DNA of 64,000 bases, taken from Struthio camelus (lineage: Eukaryota > Chordata > Aves > Struthioniformes > Struthionidae). Position 1 is the stretch's first letter; the number at the start of each line of letters is the position of its first letter. The DNA lies in the NCBI RefSeq assembly GCF_040807025.1, contig NC_090942.1, positions 204,436,640 through 204,500,639 on the forward strand, in the 5' to 3' direction. The notes beneath the pieces were generated by a model. The model made no database searches. It was not told the origin of the DNA and was given only the letters and a program-made list of their open reading frames with translations. Position numbers and translations under genes: made by a program. Shown piece by piece: positions 50,266-58,712 of this stretch.

Positions 50266-50962
50266 CTCTTGACACCTTCCCTTCAGATACTTGTACACAT
50301 TGATGAGATCCCCTCTCAGTTTTCTCTTCTCCAGGATGAACAGGCCCAGCTCTTTCAGCCTTTCTTCAGAGGAGAGAGGCTCCAGTCCCTTCATCTTTGT
50401 AGCCCTCCGCTGGACTCTCCCCAGGAGCTCCATGTCTCTCTTGTACTGGGGAGCCCAGCACTGGACACAGTACTCCAGATGTGGCCTCCCCAGGGCTGAG
50501 TAGAGGGGCAGGATCCCCTCCCTCGACCTGCTGGCAACACTCTGCCTAATGTAGCCCAGGAGACCATTGGCCTTCTTGGCCACAAGGGCGCATTGCTGGT
50601 TCATGGTCAACCTGTTGTCCACCAGCACTCCCAGGTCCTTCCCTACAGAGCTGCTTTCCAGCAGGTCAACCCCCAGCCTGTACTGGTGCATGGGGTTATT
50701 CCTCCCGAGGTGCAGGAATAACCTACCTTTGTTGAACTTCATGTGGTTCCTCTCTGCCCAACTCTCCAGCCTGTCCAGCTCCCTCTGAATGGCAGCATAG
50801 CCCTCTCACATCCCAGCCACTCCTCCCAGTTTGTTATCATCAGTCAACTTGCTGGGAGTGCACTCTTTCCCTTCCTCCAGGTCATCGATGAATACAGTGA
50901 ACAAGATTGGACGCAGTGTTGACCCCTGGGGGACAATGCTAGCTCCAGGCCTCCGACTAGAC
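50266..50962 (-). mobile_element. older CR1, 5' part of a split copy
   Basis: Minus-strand CR1 resuming at the segment opposite CQE...KGR and ending near 50,962 close to the GVPQGS region. It would continue the 3' piece at 48,745-49,033. A 187-codon minus frame (50179-50742) spans most of it. The portion from 50,270 to about 50,710 is almost identical to the inverted arm at about 49,540-49,970, including a shared 3-bp deletion. Beyond that point the sequence is more diverged (ATAACCTAC replaces the usual bases). This mosaic suggests partial conversion by the inserted copy. Confidence 0.85.
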
Positions 50963-52905
50963 TCTATGCTCTCTACTTGAACAAAAAGTTGTTGTTCAGG
51001 GTTGTCTTTGGAAGGAAAACTATTCTGTTGACACTGCAGAGAGAGCTGAAAGTAATTGTTTTAAATGTATGAATTAATTAGCATTTTGATATCACTCGCC
51101 ACTGAATATCCAAACCTTTGCATCCACCAAATAGTTTGCTAGACCTTTTGCAGATATGGTAAGAAGAAGGTATTTTCAACATTTGGTCCCAAAGCAAACT
51201 TCTTCAGTGCTGCTGGAAATGCAGAGTTTTCTTGGCAAAAATAAAGAAATGTTCTCTGAGCAAAATTAGGATCCTTTGGCATAACAATGTACTCCAGCTG
51301 TCAGCTTACAGAAAATTTATGACATCTAAGGAAAAAAATTGAAATGAGAAAGGAAACCTGAGGCATCTAGCACCATGTATGGGATTTGCTTATGGGTTTT
51401 GCTTGGAGGATGATGGACTTCTCCCCCAACTCCATTGCACAGTTCATGTATTATTCATACTGAACCTATTTTTAAAGCCAGATGAGATTAAGGGTAGCTC
51501 TGTACTTTTCCAGTGGCCCACCTGCATACATCCATCTCTTCACTTGCCAAGACACTACTGTGGGATACAAAAAAGCAATCACACATTAAGCTCTGTGATT
51601 CATACTTTTTGGGTAGTTCTATAGTCTCTGTTGCACATGGTTATTTGCTCATGAAGAAAACTATGGCCAGTACCTATGTGCACTACAGATAACTTTGGGT
51701 AGAATGAAAAGTTAAAAGTTTGAGAGTTGGCCAGGTCTAAGCTTATCTGGGTAATGAGCTCCCTTCACAGTCATGGGATAGAAATAGATGCCTTCAGAGG
51801 GTGACTCCCCCTAACTGTTTTGTAGATGAGCCTATTTGTTCTTGAACCCCCAGGGAGCCTCCCTAACTCTCCTAGGTGACAGCTAACTGAAGTGGCTGAA
51901 GTTAGGTCTGATGGATCTCGCTTCTAGAGCTTAAACTGAGATATCAGTCCCTTGTAACTCAGTACTCTGTAAGGTGTAGACACTTGTGATTGATTCTTTG
52001 TACGTTTTTTCACACACACCTCTGGCTTTTCCCCTTATTTCTCCCTTATCCAGGCCCAGGCTTAGTTTTATCTGGTAGAGATCAGAGCCAAATGTTTGTG
52101 GGTGACAATGAATAGGGACTGCTGCTGAAAGTGCAATCATAAAACTGCATCACTAGAAAGAAAAAATGGATATTAAAATTTGCATTTATGAAATGTTTGC
52201 CAAACAGTAATTTATTAGATAAGTATCACTGGTCCAATTTTCCTGATAATACTTTGTTTATATCATCCAGCATTCCTTCACTTACTGCTGTGATATAGCA
52301 CTTATTTCTTTAAGACTATTCCAGAAAATAAGAAGACCATATTAAGTACTAACAGCACCTCTGGAACACAAAACACTGCATAAATACTTTGAATTCATTA
52401 GCCTTTAAAAACATAAAATAAATCATGAACTAATCAAATTCATCATTGAAACTTACTTGTAAAACATACGTATTTTTGAATCCAGTTTATCAAAATATCC
52501 TCCTTATTAGACCAACCTTTTCCAGTGATTCTCTTCTAATCTTAGAGACACAGCAACAGATTGTAGTAATTGTATTCCTAAAATGAAGTAAAAGTATCAT
52601 TAGAATATTAACAGTATAAACATATGTCTTCACACATGTATTTTATTACCTGTGCAGATTTGCAGTTGGCAAAGTGATACAGTTAAAGACATCAATAAGA
52701 GAAGAAAAACTCTCACTATCAGTCACATATCTGGAGAACCAATTATTCTTTTGACCAGTGATGTCATCTTCCTAGTATGAAGTGTTGAGGGGGGCCAAGG
52801 GATAAAGCAATAACTCATCTCGTAATCTTTATAATTTTTCAGTGGTCTGTTTTGTAAGATTTGTAATTGTTTTTGCTGTACATGTGCCTGAAACAGATGT
52901 AAAAG
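50963..52905. other. non-coding stretch, no gene recognised
   Basis: Roughly 1.9 kb of AT-rich DNA between the nested CR1 complex and the near full-length CR1. No gene, RNA or named repeat is visible. Confidence 0.6.
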
Positions 52906-52929
52906 CACAGAATCACAGAATCACAGAAT
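52906..52929 (-). repeat. CR1 3' terminal octamer repeat (three units)
   Basis: Three tandem CACAGAAT units on the plus strand, ATTCTGTG in element sense, end the CR1. In CR1 this terminal repeat takes the place of a poly(A) tail and is used when reverse transcription begins on target DNA. Three exact copies suggest a young insertion. Confidence 0.95.
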
Positions 52930-52973
52930 TGTTTAGGTTGGAAGGGACCTCTGGAGATCATCTAGTCCAACCT

Positions 52974-52989
52974 CCCTGCTCAAGCAGGG
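52974..52989 (-). other. CR1 3' UTR stem-loop
   Basis: CCCTGCT (52974-52980) and AGCAGGG (52983-52989) form a perfect hairpin a few bases after the ORF2 stop. A six-pair stem with a four-base loop is the more realistic fold. The same pairing can be seen in the other CR1 3' ends here, so it is a family feature. It is plausibly part of the RNA structure recognised by the element's reverse transcriptase, by analogy with other LINEs. Confidence 0.6.
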
Positions 52990-52993
52990 TCAC

Positions 52994-55927
52994 CTAGAGC
53001 ATATTGCCCAGGATCACATCCAGACGGGTTTTGAATATCTCCAGCGAAGGAGACTCCACCACCTCTCTGGGCAACCTGTTCCAATGCTCTGTCACCCTCA
53101 CAGTGAAGAAGTTTTTTCTCAGGTTCAGGTGGAACTTCCTGTGGTTCAGTTTCTGCCCATTGCCTCTTGTCCTGTTGCTGGGCACCACGGAGAAGAGGCT
53201 GGCCTCATCCTCTTGACACTCCCCCTTCAGATACTTGTACACGTTGATGAGATCCCCTCTCAATCTTCTCTTCTCCAGGCTGAACAGGCCCAGCTCTCGC
53301 AGTCTTTCTTCATAGGAGAGATGCTCCAGCCCTCTAATCATCTTGGTAGCCCTCCGCTGGACTCTCTCCAGGAGTGCCATGTCTCTCTTGTACTGGGGAG
53401 CCCAGCACTGGACACAGTACTCCAGGTGAGGCCTCCCCAGGGCTGAATAGAGGGGCAGGATCACCTCCCTCCACCTGCTGGCAACACTCTGCCTAATGCA
53501 CCCTAGGATCCCATTGGCCTTCTTGGCCACAAAGGCACACTGCTGGCTCATGTTTAACTTGTTGTCCACCAGCACTCCCAGGTCCTTCTCTGCAGAGCTA
53601 CTTTCCAGCGGGTCAACCCCCAGCCTGTCCTGGTGCATGGGATTATTCCTGCCTAGGTGCAGGACCTTGCACTTGCCTTTGTTGACCTTCAGGAGGTTCC
53701 TCTCCGCCCACCTCTCCAGCCTGTCCAGGTCCCTCTGAATGGCAGCACAGTCTTCTGGTGTGTTAGCCTCTCCCCCCAGTTTAGTATCATCAGCAAACTT
53801 GCTGAGGGTGCACTCTGTCCCTTCCTCCAGGTTATTGATGAATATATTGAACAAGACTGGGCCCAGGACTGACCCCTGGGGGACACCACTAGCCTCAGGC
53901 CTCCAACTTGACTCTGCGCCATTCACCACAACCCTCTGAGCTCGGCCATCCAGCCAGTTCTCAAGCCACCTCACCGTCCACTCATCTAGCCCACACTTCC
54001 TGAGCTTACCTAGGAGGATGTGATGGGAGACAGTGTCAAAAGCCTTGCTGAAGTCCAGGCAGGCAACATCCACTGCTCTGCCCTCATCTACCCAGCCAGT
54101 CATTCTGTCATAGAAGGCTATCAGATTGGTCAAGCATGATTTCCCTTTGGTGAATCCATGCTGACTACTCCTGATCACCTTCTTGTCCTCCAGATGCTTA
54201 GTGAGGACCTCCAGGAGGAGCTGTTCCATCACCTTTCCCGGGATGGAGGTGAGGCTGACAGGCCTGTCGTTTCCTGGCTCCTCCTTCTTGCCCTTTTTGA
54301 AGACTGGCGTGACATTGGCTTTCTTCCAGTCCTCAGGCACCTCTCCTGATCTCCAGGACCTTTCCAAGATGATGGAGAGTGGCCTAGCGATAACATCCGC
54401 CAGCTCCCTCAGCACTCGTGGGTGCATCCCATCGGGGCCCATGGATTTGTGGATGTCAAGTTTGGACAAAAGATCTCTAACCTGATCCTCCTCCACCAAG
54501 GGAGAGTCTTCCTTTCTCCAGCCTTCCTCTCTTTTCTCCAAGGTCTGGAATTCCTCAGGACTGGCCTTAGCAGTGAAGACAGAAGCAAAGAAGGCATTCA
54601 GTAACTCTGCCTTCTCTGTATCCTTTGTCACCAGGGCACCCGCCCCTTTCAGCAGCGGGCCCACGTTTTCCCTAGTCTTCCTTTTGCTCTTGATGTATTT
54701 GAAGAAGGCCTTCTTGTTGTCCTTGACATCCCTTGCCAGATTTAATTCCAAATGGGCCTTAGCCTTCCTTGTCGCATCCCTGCACGCTCTGACAACGTCC
54801 CTGTATTCCTCCCAAGTGGCCTGTCCCCTTTGCCACATTCTGTGTACTTCCTTCTTCTGCTGGAGTTTGGCCAGGAGTTCCTTGCTCATCCATGCAGGTC
54901 TCCTGCCCGCTTTGCTGGACTTCTTCCTCAGAGGGATGCACTGATCCTGAGCCTGGAGGAAGTGACGCTTGAATATTAACCAGCTCTCTTGGACCCCTCT
55001 TCCTTCTAGGGCCCTACCCCAGGAGATTCCCCTAAGTAGGTCCCTGAAGAGGCCAAAGTCAGCTCTCCCGAAGTCCAGTGTTGCAATCCTACTCATTGCC
55101 CTGCTCCCTCCTCGCAGGATCCTGAACTCCACCATCTCATGGTCACTGCAGCCAAGGCTGCCCCCAACCTTCACATCTCCAACTAGACCTTCTTTGTTCG
55201 TTAGTACAAGGTCTAGCATTGCACCTCTCCTCGTTGGCGTCTCCACCACCTGGGTCAAGAAATTATCATCAATGCTTTGCAGGAACCTCTTTGACTGTTT
55301 GTGCCTAGCTGTGCTGTCTTCCCAACAGATGTCAGGGTGGTTGAAGTCTCCCATGAGAACCAGGGCCTGTGATCGTGAGGCTTCTTCCAGCTGTCTGTAG
55401 AAGGCCTCATCGATGACTTCTTCCTGATCAGGTGGCCTGTAGTAAACCCCCACAACAGTGTCACCCATGGTACCCTGCCCTTTAATCCTTACCCATAGGC
55501 TCTCCACTTGCTCTTCATCCACCCCGAGGCAGAGCTCCATACATTCTAGTTGCTCCCTCACATAAAGAGCAACTCCACCACCTCGCCTTCCTGGCCTGTC
55601 TTTCCTAAAAAGCACATAGCCATCCATGACAGCATCCCAGTCATGTGAACTATCCCACCATGTCTCTGTCACTGCAATGAGATCATGGCCCTGCGACCGC
55701 ACACAGATCTCTAACTCTTCCTGCTTATTCCCCATGCTGCGTGCATTGGTATACAGGCATTTGAGAGAGCCAGTCAAGCACGCAGGCTTCCCAGAAGAGG
55801 TGCAAGAGGATCCTCCATAGCCATGTTGCATGCTGTCTCCCCTGGTTGTATGCACCCGCTGGAGGCATCCTGACTTGAACGGTGTTTTACTGACTCCCCT
55901 GCCACTATACCACTCCCCTTCCCCCAT
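52994..55927 (-). CDS. CR1 ORF2 protein: endonuclease plus reverse transcriptase
   Basis: A 977-residue protein expected to nick the target DNA and copy CR1 RNA onto it in the nucleus. The apurinic-type endonuclease occupies about residues 55-275. It shows N61 (TNARSM), E88 (TETWW), the YYRPPD motif (162-167), GDFNHPD (D194, N196), LDLVLTN (D239) and SDH (261-263). The reverse transcriptase occupies about 490-760. Motif A is LDFSKAFD (D625), motif B is ASGVPQGS (679-686) and motif C is FADD (D713, D714), so the catalytic triad is complete. D554 replaces the usual Tyr in NYRPVSL. The C-terminal region (770-977) includes the conserved LGRPHLEYC and RVQRRATK segments. ATG follows the ORF1 stop by five bases in another frame, so reinitiation is likely. 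Length matches family norms. Confidence 0.95.
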   Translation of the reverse strand: MGEGEWYSGRGVSKTPFKSGCLQRVHTTRGDSMQHGYGGSSCTSSGKPACLTGSLKCLYTNARSMGNKQEELEICVRSQGHDLIAVTETWWDSSHDWDAVMDGYVLFRKDRPGRRGGGVALYVREQLECMELCLGVDEEQVESLWVRIKGQGTMGDTVVGVYYRPPDQEEVIDEAFYRQLEEASRSQALVLMGDFNHPDICWEDSTARHKQSKRFLQSIDDNFLTQVVETPTRRGAMLDLVLTNKEGLVGDVKVGGSLGCSDHEMVEFRILRGGSRAMSRIATLDFGRADFGLFRDLLRGISWGRALEGRGVQESWLIFKRHFLQAQDQCIPLRKKSSKAGRRPAWMSKELLAKLQQKKEVHRMWQRGQATWEEYRDVVRACRDATRKAKAHLELNLARDVKDNKKAFFKYIKSKRKTRENVGPLLKGAGALVTKDTEKAELLNAFFASVFTAKASPEEFQTLEKREEGWRKEDSPLVEEDQVRDLLSKLDIHKSMGPDGMHPRVLRELADVIARPLSIILERSWRSGEVPEDWKKANVTPVFKKGKKEEPGNDRPVSLTSIPGKVMEQLLLEVLTKHLEDKKVIRSSQHGFTKGKSCLTNLIAFYDRMTGWVDEGRAVDVACLDFSKAFDTVSHHILLGKLRKCGLDEWTVRWLENWLDGRAQRVVVNGAESSWRPEASGVPQGSVLGPVLFNIFINNLEEGTECTLSKFADDTKLGGEANTPEDCAAIQRDLDRLERWAERNLLKVNKGKCKVLHLGRNNPMHQDRLGVDPLESSSAEKDLGVLVDNKLNMSQQCAFVAKKANGILGCIRQSVASRWREVILPLYSALGRPHLEYCVQCWAPQYKRDMALLERVQRRATKMIRGLEHLSYEERLRELGLFSLEKRRLRGDLINVYKYLKGECQEDEASLFSVVPSNRTRGNGQKLNHRKFHLNLRKNFFTVRVTEHWNRLPREVVESPSLEIFKTRLDVILGNML

Positions 55928-55932
55928 CTTGC

Positions 55933-57003
55933 CTAGTTTAAAGCCCTCTGTACCAGGCTGGCCAATCTGTTGGCAAAGACGCGCGTGCCCCGCTTGGTAA
56001 GGTGGATCCCGTCTCTCCCCATCAGCTGTTGATCTTCAAACAGGGTCCCATGGTCATAGAAACCAAAGCCCTGTTGCCAACACCAGCGGCGCAGCCAGCT
56101 GTTAACTTGGAAAATTCGTCTACTCCTCCTCCTGTCCTTTCCCCTCACAGGCAAGATTGAGGAGAAAACCACCTGGGCTCCCAGACCCTTCACCACCATT
56201 CCCAGAGCTCTGAAGTCCCATTTGATGGTTTCCAGTTTGCCTTTCGTGTCATTAGCACCCACATGGAAGATCAGCAGAGGGTAGTAGTCTGCTGCATGGA
56301 CAAGCCTTGGCAGTCTTTCCACGACATCTCTTATTCGAGCCCCTGGCAGGCAGCAAACCTCTCTGGACAAGAGATCAGGTCGGCAGATAGGTGCCTCTGT
56401 CCCCTGCAGCAGGGAGTCACCCACAACAATCACTCGCCGTTTCTTCCGGGGGTTCCTGCACGGCACAGGGTCTGCCAGGCCAGTTGCCTCCCTTGGAGCC
56501 ATGCCCAGCTCCTCCTCGGCTTGGAGGGCGCTAAACTTGTTCTTCAAGGGTAAGTCTTGAGGAGGAGCAAGAGCCTTTCTCCTTCTACGAGAGGTCACCA
56601 GCTTCCAGCCCTCTTCAACAGCGTTATGATGCACCTTTACACATGGTGCTGAGCCCTCTGACACCTCCGCTGCAGTGGGGGCAGGGGACTCCCGGAGCTG
56701 AACAGTCTCCGAGAACACCCTGTCAATCTCCCGCTCATCCTCTCGGATGCTACGCAGCCTACTAACCTCCTCCCGTAACTCCTTTATCTGGTGACGCAAT
56801 TGGTCAACCACAGCACACCTCACACAGGAGAGCTGTCTGTCAGCCCAGGCCTCGCGGAGAGGCCCCAGGCACTGCCTGCAGCCTGACACCTGCAGAGCTG
56901 CATCTGCTGTCTGAGGGTCTGTCTGGGTTGAGGCCTCAGACACAGCCAATGCAGCACCTCCCGCAGCCACTGGGGAACGTGCTCTGCGGTGTGTCATGAC
57001 CAT
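55933..57003 (-). CDS. CR1 ORF1 protein: zinc-binding, coiled-coil, SGNH esterase-like
   Basis: A 356-residue protein thought to bind CR1 RNA and package it with ORF2. Cys42, Cys45, Cys60 and Cys63 form a CxxC-X14-CxxC zinc-binding motif. It is followed by a charged heptad-rich segment (about 64-100) likely to form a coiled coil, and a basic linker (138-142, 186-190). Residues 190-355 carry the SGNH/GDSL hydrolase blocks: GDS at 195-197, GAND at 249-252, and DGIH with D331 and H334 as the catalytic pair. Esterase domains in CR1-type ORF1 proteins are established; the substrate is unknown. The start is the first ATG of the frame, with a second in-frame Met two codons later. It lies about 125 bases after the predicted transcription start. 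Confidence 0.93.
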   Translation of the reverse strand: MVMTHRRARSPVAAGGAALAVSEASTQTDPQTADAALQVSGCRQCLGPLREAWADRQLSCVRCAVVDQLRHQIKELREEVSRLRSIREDEREIDRVFSETVQLRESPAPTAAEVSEGSAPCVKVHHNAVEEGWKLVTSRRRRKALAPPQDLPLKNKFSALQAEEELGMAPREATGLADPVPCRNPRKKRRVIVVGDSLLQGTEAPICRPDLLSREVCCLPGARIRDVVERLPRLVHAADYYPLLIFHVGANDTKGKLETIKWDFRALGMVVKGLGAQVVFSSILPVRGKDRRRSRRIFQVNSWLRRWCWQQGFGFYDHGTLFEDQQLMGRDGIHLTKRGTRVFANRLASLVQRALN

Positions 57004-57069
57004 GCCCCGGGGAAGGACACACCACTGTGCAAAATGGAGAGATGCCTTCTTTGCCTTCTGGCGCCCTTC

Positions 57070-57096
57070 TGCGCGAACTGCTGCGCAAACTGCTGC
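57070..57096 (-). repeat. 12-bp GC-rich tandem repeat in the CR1 5' UTR
   Basis: TGCGCGAACTGC (57070-57081) and TGCGCAAACTGC (57082-57093), followed by a partial third copy, are consecutive in the 5' UTR upstream of ORF1. GAGCGCAG also occurs twice slightly further upstream. CpG-bearing tandem units are common in LINE 5' UTRs and may bind transcription factors or be methylated, but I cannot assign a factor. Confidence 0.75.
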
Positions 57097-57150
57097 GTCT
57101 GTTCACTGCCTCTGTTGGCTGCGCTCTGGGAGCTGCGCTCTAGGCCTGGC

Positions 57151-57205
57151 TCTTATATAGGCCTCTGCCTAGCAGTGACTCACAAGGGTGCTTGACCCAC
57201 CCAAT
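57151..57205 (-). promoter_or_regulatory. CCAAT/TATA-like promoter arrangement of the CR1
   Basis: On the minus strand, TATATAA (57159-57153) lies about 150 bases upstream of the ORF1 ATG. An inverted CCAAT box (ATTGG, 57205-57201) lies about 41 bases further upstream. The spacing is right for an RNA polymerase II core promoter and would place transcription start near 57,125-57,130. Such a promoter lies outside the RNA it makes, which is unusual for a LINE. It may be a host flank, a remnant of a tandem copy, or an internal element transcribed from still further upstream. Confidence 0.5.
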
Positions 57206-57244
57206 CAGGAGCCACCTGAAACAAAAGCCCCAACTCCCTCTGAC

Positions 57245-57291
57245 CACATTTTAGGAAAAAAACATTTTAGCACATTTTAGGAAAAAAAAAA
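57245..57291. repeat. CACATTTTAGGAAAA imperfect tandem repeat
   Basis: CACATTTTAGGAAAA is present at about 57245-57260, in part at 57262-57270, and again from 57271, ending in a long A run. It directly abuts the recognisable CR1 5' UTR, so it either marks the 5' junction or is the very start of the element. Confidence 0.7.
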
Positions 57292-57689
57292 CAGCAAAAA
57301 CTCTTGGAGGAATTTCACTGGTTTCAGGAGGATGCATTCTAGCAATTGCACTTGTCCTGAAGTGAGCTAGTCTGGCCAGTCACTTTGGCAGGACCCCAGG
57401 TGTGATTGTGCCACTTCACATACAGCCCAATGAGTCAGTGAGTGGGACTGAGACTACAGTGCACATGGGTGTGTAATATAGTCTTCAGTGAGAATACAGC
57501 ATGAGAATATAGAACGTGTGTGACTTCTAGAAGGTAATATGATTATTAAAAAAGAAATGCCTTCTCTGTCCTGCTTGCCATGTGCACCCCTAATACCAGT
57601 GGCATACATCACCATGCAAAAAGAGAACAAAGTCATCCAAAAAAACCTTGCATGGCTCAATAGAAACATTGAAGAAAACGTGCAGTCAA
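57292..57689. other. non-coding stretch upstream of the CR1
   Basis: About 400 bases of unassigned sequence between the CR1 5' end and an ancient LINE remnant. I see no gene or repeat. Confidence 0.55.
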
Positions 57690-58560
57690 ATGTCCAGGTT
57701 TGCAGATGATACTAAAGTCTTTTAGGTGGTCAAATGAAAAGCTGATAGAGAAGAATTCCAGAAAGATCTCACAAAAAAATGAGTAAGCACAAAGTTCGAC
57801 AGAAGAGCTTTGATGAGATAAATATAAGGCAATGTACCTAGGAAAAAAGAATCCAAACCATGCTTATATAATGCTGGGCTTAGAAATGGTGGTTACAAAC
57901 TGGGCAAGAGAACTTGGAATCCTTGCTGGCCATTCTCCAAAATCATTGGCTCCGTGTTTAGTGGCACCTAAAGAAGCCAAAAAAATGTTGGGAATCATCA
58001 GGAAGGGTATTGAGAAAAAGACATCACGTTGCCACTATGCAATGCTTTGCCCCCTTAGGAAATCTTGGTGCACCCATATTATGAATAATGGCTGCTGTTC
58101 TGGTCTGTGCATCTGAAGAGGGACATAATGCAGTCGGAAAAGGTACAGGGAAGGGCAACTAAAACAGTCAAGAGGGCAAGAGAGACTAAAAGGGCTGGGA
58201 CTGTTCAATATGGAGAGGAGAGGAGAGGAGAAGGCTGAGAGGAGGTATGGTCAAGGTTACAGGATTATAAAGGCAGTGGATAAGAATAACCATTACTCAT
58301 CAGATTCCACAAATAATAGGGGGTGCTCATTTAAACTAGTAAGGAAGTGGTTTAAAACAGATCTAATTTTTAATTCTGAATCTGTTAGTTTTAACTAACA
58401 GATGCAGAAAGTGCATCTTCACAAGAGGGTAGTGAATTTTTAGAGTTTGCTGCCCAAGCAGGTTGTAGAGTTACTTAGCAACAGCAAATTCAAACAGGGA
58501 TTAGGCAGGTTCATGAACAACAGGTCCAAAACAAGTACTAAAGGAAAAAGACAGGTATGT
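57690..58560 (+). mobile_element. ancient CR1/L3-like LINE remnant
   Basis: Sense-strand fragment with a decayed motif-C segment at its left edge (RFADDTKVF-like near 57,699-57,722). It continues through QCNVPR-like and LGILAGHSPKSLAPC segments, GTTGGGAATCATCAGGAAGGG near 57,988-58,008, and GGGCAACTAAAAC near 58,154 (matching RATKM). Next come a GGAGAGGAG repeat in the LEKRRL segment and CTGCCCAAGCAGGTTGTAGAG near 58,450 (matching LPREVVE). The order matches ORF2 from the reverse-transcriptase core to near its C-terminus. It is very diverged, with no intact frame and no terminal octamer. A 94-codon frame at 57832-58116 lies within it and is not a separate gene. Confidence 0.75.
58381..58402. 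repeat. perfect 10-bp inverted repeat
   Basis: TCTGTTAGTT at 58381-58390 is mirrored by AACTAACAGA at 58393-58402 with two bases between them. It lies within the ancient LINE remnant and probably arose there; it could form a cruciform. Confidence 0.8.
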
Positions 58561-58687
58561 AGTCTCCGATATCCCTAATCCAGATTAAAGAATGACAGCA
58601 GATGCGGGGAAAGTATGATGAGAAAGACCACAAAAAGTAGCCAGGCTCATGTACTCTTGAAATAGCTTCTCCTACTGCCTTATTGTT

Positions 58688-58712
58688 GTACCTTATTGTT
58701 GTGATAAGGTAC
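58688..58712. repeat. perfect 9-bp inverted repeat with 7-base loop
   Basis: GTACCTTAT (58688-58696) and ATAAGGTAC (58704-58712) flank TGTTGTG. An upstream partial duplication, CCTTATTGTTGT, begins at 58,678. It is a short hairpin of unknown role near the 3' side of the ancient LINE. Confidence 0.8.

Larger units (their letters stand above)
52906..57243 (-). mobile_element. near full-length CR1 LINE with both ORFs open
   Basis: Minus-strand non-LTR retrotransposon of about 4.3 kb, in element order: 5' UTR (57,243 to 57,004), ORF1 (356 codons), a 5-base gap, ORF2 (977 codons), an 88-base 3' UTR with a hairpin, and three perfect octamers at its 3' end. Neither frame has a stop or frameshift. 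CR1 moves by target-primed reverse transcription and typically leaves no target-site duplication; I see none. The 5' boundary is uncertain by about 50 bases, because an imperfect CACATTTTAGG repeat follows the recognisable 5' UTR. The plus-strand frames inside it are shadows. A conserved Tyr before the RPVSL motif in ORF2 is Asp, the one obvious possible defect. Confidence 0.95.

Noticed and set aside
49733-50275. 180-codon minus-strand frame
   Set aside because: Antisense shadow of the plus-strand CR1 ORF2 remnant; the same antisense peptide recurs at every CR1 copy.
49115-50962. Twin-priming inversion as the explanation for the inverted CR1 arms
   Set aside because: Twin priming inverts the 5' part of a copy, whereas here the inverted sequence lies beyond the 3' octamers; a nested insertion fits better.
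22831-58560. CRISPR-like interpretation of the recurring ATTCTGTG octamers
   Set aside because: They occur only at CR1 3' ends, without spacers; they are the known terminal repeats of this LINE.
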